64,000 nt of DNA from JAIBJN01 sp963784175 (GTDB lineage Bacteria; Actinomycetota; Thermoleophilia; Gaiellales; Gaiellaceae). Positions 58,891-64,000 of this stretch are shown in pieces. Where the stretch lies: the NCBI GenBank assembly GCA_963784175.1, contig CAWAQJ010000014.1, positions 558,001-622,000 on the forward strand. Direction: 5' to 3'. A model generated the notes under the pieces. It had not been told where the DNA came from. It did not search any database and saw only the letters and a list, made by a program, of their open reading frames with translations. Position 1 is the stretch's first letter; each line of letters starts with the position of its first letter. A program made the translations under genes and the position numbers.

Positions 58891-58891
58891 G

Positions 58892-60196
58892 TCAGCCGTT
58901 CACCGAGAAGCTCGAGTTCGGATTGATCTCGCGGTTGCGCGAGTAGAAGCCCGCGTCGAGGGTGAAGCCGCCGTAGGGAACCTTGACCTGCACCGGGCCC
59001 GTGTCATGGTCCTGGCCCTTCTCGCAGGCGTCGATGAGCTCCGCCATCAGGTGGCCGACGACCGGGGCGTTCTTGAACTGGTTGCCGCTCGTGCCGACGG
59101 CCATGTAGAAGCCGTCGAGGTCGGACTTGTCGTAGATCGGGATCCAGTCGTCGGAGACGTCGTAGAGATCGACGATTCCGCGTGGCTGGTTGGGAATGCG
59201 AACGCCGGGAATGCGCCGGGCCACGCGATAGACCTGAGCTTCCCACTGCTCCTTGGTCACGTTCCGGTCGAACTTGTCGGGCTCCTCGACCCAGACCTGC
59301 GGGTCGCACTCCGGATCCTCGCTTCCGACAAGGATGTTGTTGCCGGACTCGGGGCGGAAGTAGATCCCCTGGTCGCCGTCGGAGGTGTGAAAGCCCTCGT
59401 GCTCGTAGTCGACGTCGTCGGGAGCCGGGACGATGTGCACCTCGTGGCGCAGGGCGCGGGTGCCGATCTTCATGCCCTTCTCGACGTCCGCCATCCGGTT
59501 GATGACGAACGAGTGCGGCCCGGCGACGTTGACGACGACAGGGGCGTCGATCTCCTCGCCGTTCTCGAGCGTCACGCCCTGCACGCGCCCGTTCCGGCGG
59601 ATGGCCACGATCTCCCGGTTGAACAGGAACTCGCCGCCCTTGACCTCGGCCGCCCGCTGGAGGTTGTGGGACGCAAGCTGCGGGTCGTTCACGTACCCGG
59701 ATCCCGGCGTGTAGATCGCGCCCGGCAACTCCTCCTCGGCCTTTTGCCAGAACACCTCGTCGTCCGGCCGTCGCGGCGGCCAGAACGCGTGGACGTCGTA
59801 GTAGGGCACACGCTCTGCCAGCGTCTCCGTGTCCCAGTCCTCGAATTCGACCTCGAGCTCGCGGTAGTGCTCGAGGACCTTCTCGTGATGGCCGGTCTTG
59901 CTCTTGAAGAGGACCGTTCCGCAATCCATGTACTTCGCGAATCCGCGCTCGTCCTCGAAGTCGAGGTAGTTCGGCCAGTCCTTCCAGTAGGCGAACCCCT
60001 CGTAGGCCATGGCGACGCCGTCCCACGACGAGTAGTGCGCGCGGACGATGGAGCACGAGTTGCTCGTCGGCCCGTAGCCCGCGGCCGGCAGCTTGTCGAC
60101 GTTCAGAGTCTTGTAGCCGCGCTTCGCAAGCTCGAAGGCGACCGCGGCGCCGATCACTCCGGCCCCGATGATGATCGCGTCGGCGCTTCTCTTCAT
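58892..60196 (-). CDS. DAO-family FAD-dependent amine/N-methyl amino acid oxidase
   Basis: 434 residues. FAD Rossmann start IIGAGVIGAAVAFELAKRG (about 8-26), YGPTSNSCSIVRAHYSSWDG, then RNGRVQGVTLENGEEIDAPVVVNVAGPHS and C-terminal YMAVGTSGNQFKNAPVVGHLMAELI. The closest named groups are sarcosine/dimethylglycine oxidases, and PuuB occupies this slot in the Puu pathway. It should oxidise an N-methyl or gamma-glutamyl amine with FAD; no separate small subunit is seen. ATG with CGGAGGAA upstream, followed by the GntR gene. Confidence 0.87.
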   Translation of the reverse strand: MKRSADAIIIGAGVIGAAVAFELAKRGYKTLNVDKLPAAGYGPTSNSCSIVRAHYSSWDGVAMAYEGFAYWKDWPNYLDFEDERGFAKYMDCGTVLFKSKTGHHEKVLEHYRELEVEFEDWDTETLAERVPYYDVHAFWPPRRPDDEVFWQKAEEELPGAIYTPGSGYVNDPQLASHNLQRAAEVKGGEFLFNREIVAIRRNGRVQGVTLENGEEIDAPVVVNVAGPHSFVINRMADVEKGMKIGTRALRHEVHIVPAPDDVDYEHEGFHTSDGDQGIYFRPESGNNILVGSEDPECDPQVWVEEPDKFDRNVTKEQWEAQVYRVARRIPGVRIPNQPRGIVDLYDVSDDWIPIYDKSDLDGFYMAVGTSGNQFKNAPVVGHLMAELIDACEKGQDHDTGPVQVKVPYGGFTLDAGFYSRNREINPNSSFSVNG

Positions 60197-60215
60197 CCGT
60201 TCCTCCGTGATATTG

Positions 60216-60246
60216 ACGGTGGATTATTCAAATATATCAACCGTCG
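60216..60246. promoter_or_regulatory. palindromic operator between divergent promoters
   Basis: GACGGTGGAT (60216-60225), 11-nt AT-rich spacer, ATCAACCGTC (60237-60246): a 10-bp inverted repeat with one mismatch in otherwise GC-rich DNA. Minus-strand TTGATA (60236-60241) and plus-strand TTGACG (60214-60219) both lie in it. TACACT (60254-60259) is 5 nt before the next gene's GTG, predicting a leaderless mRNA. Probably bound by the second GntR regulator. Confidence 0.6.
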
Positions 60247-60264
60247 ATCTCGTACACTGGAACC

Positions 60265-60570
60265 GTGATCGTTCCGGTTCGGGACCTGCCCGCCCAAGAG
60301 GCGCCTGCGAGGCCCCTCGACGACGTGCTCCAGCGCGTGAATCGGATCCGGACCGAGCACGGGGTCGACCCGCTCTACGAGCTCCCGGCCGCCTGCACTG
60401 CCTGGGACGGCGGCGGCTGCGTCCTCGAGCGCGCGTTCGAGGATCTGGGGGTCCTGGTCGTCGACTACCGCCGCGCGTACGGCCCGGGCGTCGAGTTCGA
60501 GCACGGCCTCAGCCGATTCATCTGGGACTTCGACGCGGGTCGGCACACCGGACTTCTCGGCGCCCGCTGA
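60265..60570 (+). CDS. hypothetical protein, small and acidic
   Basis: 101 residues, GTG start. It contains DDVLQRVNRIRTEHGVDPLYELPAACTAWDGGGCVLERAFEDLGV, which looks like a conserved folded segment, and a helix-rich N-terminus. No transmembrane segment or signal peptide. I do not recognise the family. It is divergent from the FAD oxidase gene across the palindrome at 60216-60246 and may be controlled with it. A 209-nt stretch without a convincing gene follows. Confidence 0.55.
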   Translation: MIVPVRDLPAQEAPARPLDDVLQRVNRIRTEHGVDPLYELPAACTAWDGGGCVLERAFEDLGVLVVDYRRAYGPGVEFEHGLSRFIWDFDAGRHTGLLGAR

Positions 60571-60779
60571 AGCTAGGGCCGGGCGAGGCGCGCGCTCGGG
60601 CTTGGCCGGCGAGCACGACGTTCTCTTTCGAGACGACTACGCGCGCAGCTTGTTCGAGCGTGAGGGTCGCCGGTTGCGCGTCCTTCAGGACGTCGCCCAG
60701 CTCGATCAGCCAACCCCCGAGCAGCGAATGACCCAGGCGGGTCAGACGGCGCGCGGTGCAGCCACCCGAAGTAGAAGAC

Positions 60780-61907
60780 ATGAGCGTCAGTACCCAGTCG
60801 AGCGATACCTCGCGTCTCCGGAGCCCAGAGCGGACCAGAGTCGGTGTCCCCGCAGTCGAGCGCGCGCTCGTCATCGCGCTCATCCCGGCGCACAACGAGG
60901 AAAGGCAGATCGCCGACGCGATCCGCTCGTTGCACGAGCAGGAGGCGCCGCCGGACATGATCGTCGTCTGCGCCGACAACTGCACCGACAGCACCGCGCG
61001 CATCGCCGCGGGAGCAGGCGCTTACGTCTTCGAGACCGTGGGGAACGAGCACAAGAAGGCCGGGGCCTTGAACCAGGCCCTCGACCGCGTGCTGCCGGCA
61101 CTCCGCGACGAGGATGCGATCCTCGTCATGGACGCCGACTCGATCCTCGTACCGACCTTCCTCGCCGAGGCGCAGAAGCACCTCCGCAACGGGTTCGGCG
61201 GAGTCGGCGGGGTGTTCACGGGCCGCTCGGGCGGGGGATTCGTCGGCATGCTGCAGCGCAACGAGTATGCGCGGTACGCGCGCGATGTCGCGCGGCTGAA
61301 GGGAAAGGTGCTCGTGCTCACCGGCACGGCAACGCTGTTTTCCGCCCGCACCCTCCGACATGTCGTCTGGGCTCGAGCCGAGGGAGTCCTTCCCGGCGGT
61401 CTCCCGCAGGTCTACGACACAAGCGTTCTCACGGAGGACAACGAGCTGACGCTCGGCCTGCTCCACCTCGGATACAAGGTTATTTCGCCGAAGGGCTGCC
61501 GCCTGACGACAGAAGTGATGGAGTCGTGGCGCGACCTGTACCGGCAACGACTGCGCTGGAAGCGCGGCGCGCTCGAGAACCTGCGCGACTACGGACTGAC
61601 GCGGATAACGGTCAGGTACTGGGGGCGACAGATCCTCACATTGTTCGGGATCGTCGTGACGCTCGCGTACCTGCTCTCGCTCACCTGGTCGCTCGCGGTC
61701 GACGGAGCCGTCCACATGCATCCGATCTGGATGGCGGTGACCTGCGTGTTCGTCGCGGAGCGTCTCGTGACTGTGCGAGCACGCGGGCCGCTACAGATGG
61801 CGCTCGCCGCAACGGTGATCGTCGAGATGTCCTTCGACATCTTTCTTCAGGGCGTCCATGCGAAGGCGATTTGGGACGCCCTCCTGAACAACGAAAGGAA
61901 CTGGTGA
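60780..61907 (+). CDS. processive family 2 glycosyltransferase
   Basis: 375 residues from ATG 60780 (GTG 60756 is an in-frame option). GT2 motifs in order: LIPAHNEERQIADAIRSL, metal triad VMDADSIL, acceptor/product motif LTEDNELTLG and QRLRWKRG, followed by two or three C-terminal transmembrane helices. This is the arrangement of membrane polysaccharide synthases such as IcaA/PgaC, NodC or cellulose synthases. Together with the deacetylase downstream it may make an N-acetylhexosamine polymer at the cell surface. The next gene begins 1 nt after its stop. Confidence 0.87.
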   Translation: MSVSTQSSDTSRLRSPERTRVGVPAVERALVIALIPAHNEERQIADAIRSLHEQEAPPDMIVVCADNCTDSTARIAAGAGAYVFETVGNEHKKAGALNQALDRVLPALRDEDAILVMDADSILVPTFLAEAQKHLRNGFGGVGGVFTGRSGGGFVGMLQRNEYARYARDVARLKGKVLVLTGTATLFSARTLRHVVWARAEGVLPGGLPQVYDTSVLTEDNELTLGLLHLGYKVISPKGCRLTTEVMESWRDLYRQRLRWKRGALENLRDYGLTRITVRYWGRQILTLFGIVVTLAYLLSLTWSLAVDGAVHMHPIWMAVTCVFVAERLVTVRARGPLQMALAATVIVEMSFDIFLQGVHAKAIWDALLNNERNW

Positions 61908-61908
61908 C

Positions 61909-62106
61909 ATGTACAACAGCGGAGTTCTAAGCGGTGGATTCGGCGCGGGCGGAGTGCTTGCCGGCGGCGGAGCCCTTGCAGCAGGCGGTGACCTCGGGGC
62001 CCTCCCGTTCAGCGGCCTCGGCCTCGTCTGGTTCGTCGTGGCCGCGTTCGCCCTCGTGATGGCGGCGACCGCCCTCTGGCGGATCGTGCCGCGCACACTG
62101 GCATAG
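61909..62106 (+). CDS. minimal sortase-substrate peptide
   Basis: 65 residues. A Gly/Ala-rich N-terminus (about 30 residues) is followed by LPFSG, a hydrophobic segment (LGLVWFVVAAFALVMAATALW) and the basic tail RIVPR: the three parts of a cell-wall sorting signal, with Ser in place of Thr in LPxTG. No normal signal peptide; the hydrophobic helix is near the C-terminus. It sits 2 nt before the sortase gene, as dedicated substrates do. Alternatively it is only a small membrane protein. Confidence 0.55.
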   Translation: MYNSGVLSGGFGAGGVLAGGGALAAGGDLGALPFSGLGLVWFVVAAFALVMAATALWRIVPRTLA

Positions 62107-62108
62107 GA

Positions 62109-62783
62109 GTGAGGGCGTACGCACGCCCGTTTGCGGCCATCCTGGCACTTGCCGGGATGGCCGTTTTCGGCTGGGTTGCCGTCACCCTCGTCTGGGGCGA
62201 GCCCTTTTCAGCGATCACGACGTCGCGGGCACAGGGCGCGCTGCGAGTCGAGCTCGCGGAGAAGAAAACGGTGTCGGCGCCGGCAGACCGAGCCGAGTCG
62301 CCGGACCGAGCCGGGTCGCCGGCCGACCTGCGTCGCCGTGCCGCAGCGTTCGGCGCCCGGCTACGCGAGGGGGATGCCGTCGGGACGATCGTCGTGCCGC
62401 GTCTCGGACTGCGAATGGTCGTGGTGGAGGGGACTAGCGCGTCCCAGCTGGCTCGCGGCCCGGGTCGCTACCGGATGACGTCCCTCCCCGGGCTAGGAGG
62501 CACGGTCGCCATCGCCGGGCATCGCACGACGCACCTCCAGCCGTTCCGCCATCTCGACGCGCTGCGCTCGGGCGACAGCATCTACCTCGAGATGCCGTAC
62601 GGAACCTTCCGCTACGTCGTCTACGCAGACGCGATCGTCGACGACCACGACTGGTCGATCCTCCGCCCCCGGCCATTCGAGAAGCTCGTCCTCTCGGCGT
62701 GCCACCCGCTCTATTCCGCCTCGCAGCGGATCGTCGTCTACGCGCGGCCTCCCGTGGGCTCGCCTCGTATGGCGGGCTCATGA
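62109..62783 (+). CDS. sortase (class E/D-like)
   Basis: 224 residues. An N-terminal membrane anchor (9-29) is followed by the sortase beta-barrel with His138 (AGHRTTH), Cys198 (LVLSACHP) and Arg207 (ASQRIVVYAR) as the catalytic set. The Cys motif SACHP and the short loops are of the class D/E kind common in actinobacteria. It probably attaches the small LPFSG protein, or unlinked surface proteins, to the wall. GTG start with GGAG directly in front; it overlaps the next gene by ATGA. Confidence 0.88.
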   Translation: MRAYARPFAAILALAGMAVFGWVAVTLVWGEPFSAITTSRAQGALRVELAEKKTVSAPADRAESPDRAGSPADLRRRAAAFGARLREGDAVGTIVVPRLGLRMVVVEGTSASQLARGPGRYRMTSLPGLGGTVAIAGHRTTHLQPFRHLDALRSGDSIYLEMPYGTFRYVVYADAIVDDHDWSILRPRPFEKLVLSACHPLYSASQRIVVYARPPVGSPRMAGS

Positions 62784-63778
62784 CCATTCACTGGGCATCC
62801 TGGCAGTCCGGGATAACGCTGCCGAGATCACGCAGCCTCCCTCGGCGGACGTTCTGGCCGACCGGGGCCACGACTCGTCGAAATGCTCTTCTCCTTGCGG
62901 TCGGGTTGGCGCTCGTGCTCGGCGCCGCGGCGCTCGGACTCGTTCTGCTCTCCCGCGACGACACCGACCCGTCGCGCATTCCAGTCCTCGCCTATCACGG
63001 CATCACGACGGACTCGGCCGTCGTCGAAGGCGCGGGCGACCAACGCTTCTTCGACGTGCGGCTACCCGCCTTCCGGGAGCAGATGAGATACCTGGACGAT
63101 GCGGGCTACGACACGATCACGCCGACGCAGTACAAGAAGTGGGTGTACGGCGAAGAGGTCTCGCTTCCCTCGAGACCGATCCTCATCACCTTCGACGACG
63201 GTCAGACGTCCGCGCAGCTCGCCACACCCGTGCTGGAGCACTACGGGTTCGGTGCGACGATGTACGTCGCATCCGGGTTCGCGAACGGTGACTTCGGCGG
63301 GCCGAACGGCGAGGACAACTGGTATCTGGGCTGGGACGAGCTCGAAGGGATGAGCTCGAACGGCGCCTGGTTCATGCAATTCCACGCCGGTCCGTCGGGC
63401 CACGCCTTCGTCCGCGACCCTGAGGAGCCCACCTGCCATCGTTTCTACCCGTGTCGGTTCGGTGAAGACGAGGCGACCTACAGGGCGCGGGTCAAGTCCG
63501 ACGTGGCTCAAGGCCTCGGCGCCATGCGGTCGGCCTTCGACCTTCCCGCCGGCTGGCAGGGCGCGACGTTCGCCGTGCCCTGGGACGACGCGGCCCAGTC
63601 CAAGACCGCGACCGAGCCCTGGCTGGCCGCCTACTTCGCCAGTCAGTTCCCAGTCGTCTTCGTTCAGGAGAACCACGCCGGCGACGTGAATCATCAGCGG
63701 TATCGCTTCGAAGTCCACAACCCGCACGACCTGACGCAGTTCGAGTCCGGTCTCTCCTCGACGCGGTTCGCCGGCTAA
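62780..63778 (+). CDS. polysaccharide deacetylase (NodB/PgaB-like)
   Basis: 332 residues, ATG overlapping the sortase TGA. A membrane anchor (about 35-57) is followed by the NodB domain: VLAYHGIT, the catalytic Asp pair in ILITFDDGQTSAQL, and His residues in FMQFHAGPSGHAF. Such enzymes remove acetyl groups from GlcNAc polymers, as IcaB/PgaB do with the product of IcaA/PgaC-like GT2s; the gene set here fits that. It ends 3 nt inside the convergent LuxR-type gene. Confidence 0.85.
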   Translation: MTIHWASWQSGITLPRSRSLPRRTFWPTGATTRRNALLLAVGLALVLGAAALGLVLLSRDDTDPSRIPVLAYHGITTDSAVVEGAGDQRFFDVRLPAFREQMRYLDDAGYDTITPTQYKKWVYGEEVSLPSRPILITFDDGQTSAQLATPVLEHYGFGATMYVASGFANGDFGGPNGEDNWYLGWDELEGMSSNGAWFMQFHAGPSGHAFVRDPEEPTCHRFYPCRFGEDEATYRARVKSDVAQGLGAMRSAFDLPAGWQGATFAVPWDDAAQSKTATEPWLAAYFASQFPVVFVQENHAGDVNHQRYRFEVHNPHDLTQFESGLSSTRFAG

Positions 63779-64000
63779 GCACCCTCCAAACGCGCCTCGC
63801 GCGCCAGGGCGACTGCCCCGAGCCTCGAGTGAACTCCGAGCGCACTCAGGATGTGGCGGACGTGGTTTCGCACCGTTTCCCGGCTCAGGTGGAGATCCTC
63901 GGCGATCTGGCGCGTCGAGCGCCCGAGTTCGAGGAGCCCCAACACCTCGGCCTGGCGGGGTGTAAGACCTGGAAGGGGGGGCGCGGGCGAGCGCTTCGGG
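63775..64000 (-). CDS. LuxR-type HTH regulator, C-terminal part (cut by window edge)
   Basis: The visible 74 residues are the LuxR DNA-binding domain: LTPRQAEVLGLLELGRSTRQ, then IAEDLHLSRETVRNHVRHIL and SALGVHSRLGAV, ending 17 residues later. The N-terminal signal domain lies beyond the window, so response-regulator, sensor or AAA type cannot be decided. It is convergent with the deacetylase gene, and may control the surface module, but nothing here proves that. Confidence 0.8.
   Translation of the reverse strand, partial: PKRSPAPPLPGLTPRQAEVLGLLELGRSTRQIAEDLHLSRETVRNHVRHILSALGVHSRLGAVALAREARLEGA

Noticed and set aside
60602..60779. A small gene between the hypothetical protein and the GT2
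   Set aside because: The open frame continues out of frame into the GT2 gene, has no ribosome site and no recognisable domain; treated as spacer.
1..64000. CRISPR array, insertion sequence, integrase or prophage
   Set aside because: No regularly spaced repeats, transposase or phage structural gene was found; the short repeats seen are inside the RTX and low-complexity genes.

Overview
The window is high-GC DNA with dense, often overlapping genes, many GTG/TTG starts and -10 boxes lying within about 10 nt of start codons. Family content (DUF1206, DUF7144, DUF6325, DUF72, an Rv2578c-type radical SAM protein, a principal-type sigma factor with short region 1.1, a B. subtilis/mycobacterial-type LexA box) points to Actinomycetota. 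Class Thermoleophilia (Gaiellales/Solirubrobacterales) is my best guess, not a demonstrated placement. I see no insertion sequence, integrase, phage gene, CRISPR array or rRNA. Two genes carry single-base frameshifts, so point errors in the assembly, or real gene decay, have to be kept in mind.

Layout. 1-6850: end of a GAF-domain protein, an alpha/beta hydrolase, a CBS-pair protein, a stand-alone TIR-like effector with a truncated glycosyltransferase behind it, a TadE/G-like protein, an LVIVD beta-propeller protein and an acidic membrane protein with an HExxH motif. 7170-13519: beta-lactamase-fold serine hydrolase, DUF1206 protein, sigma factor, a divergent radical SAM gene under a LexA box, DUF72 protein, an Arg/Asp-rich low-complexity membrane protein and an esterase. 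13523-21252: a CDF-type transporter and a potassium-uptake run (trkA, two trkH, ktrB, ktrA), preceded on the same strand by an AhpD-like peroxidase gene in which UGA replaces the second cysteine of the redox motif. 21358-31468: coiled-coil protein, flavin reductase, HAD phosphatase, lipoprotein, subtilase, FabF, ATP-dependent DNA ligase, two tRNA-Ser genes, M23-like protein and small stress-type proteins. 31691-42115: a LuxR/AAA regulator followed by small soluble proteins and secreted proteins (YVTN propeller, RTX repeat protein, cupredoxin lipoprotein, FN3 protein).

42163-60570 is a catabolic island for amines. It holds an isochorismatase-like hydrolase, a GcvT-like aminomethyltransferase, an iron alcohol dehydrogenase, a ferredoxin reductase (frameshifted), a [3Fe-4S] ferredoxin, a cytochrome P450, a PuuD-like amidohydrolase, a GntR regulator, a MetX-like hydrolase, an APC permease, a trimethylamine-dehydrogenase-family flavoprotein, a gamma-glutamylamide-synthetase-like GS, an aldehyde dehydrogenase, a second class I amidotransferase, a second GntR regulator and a DAO-family FAD oxidase. 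The set looks like a Puu pathway (permease, gamma-glutamylation, FAD oxidation, aldehyde oxidation, gamma-glutamyl hydrolysis) merged with N-methylamine oxidation and transfer of a C1 unit to folate. Three AT-rich sites sharing a TAGAA(A/G)C... half, two of them full TAGAA-N13-TTCTA palindromes, lie in front of its transcription units and are the likely operators.

60780-64000 is a surface module: processive GT2, a 65-residue protein that is almost only a sortase signal (LPFSG), a class E-like sortase, a NodB-type polysaccharide deacetylase and the end of a LuxR-type regulator.

The most interesting items are the probable UGA/selenocysteine peroxidase, the P450-containing Puu/TMADH hybrid island with its repeated operator, the orphan TIR-like effector and the sortase with its minimal substrate.
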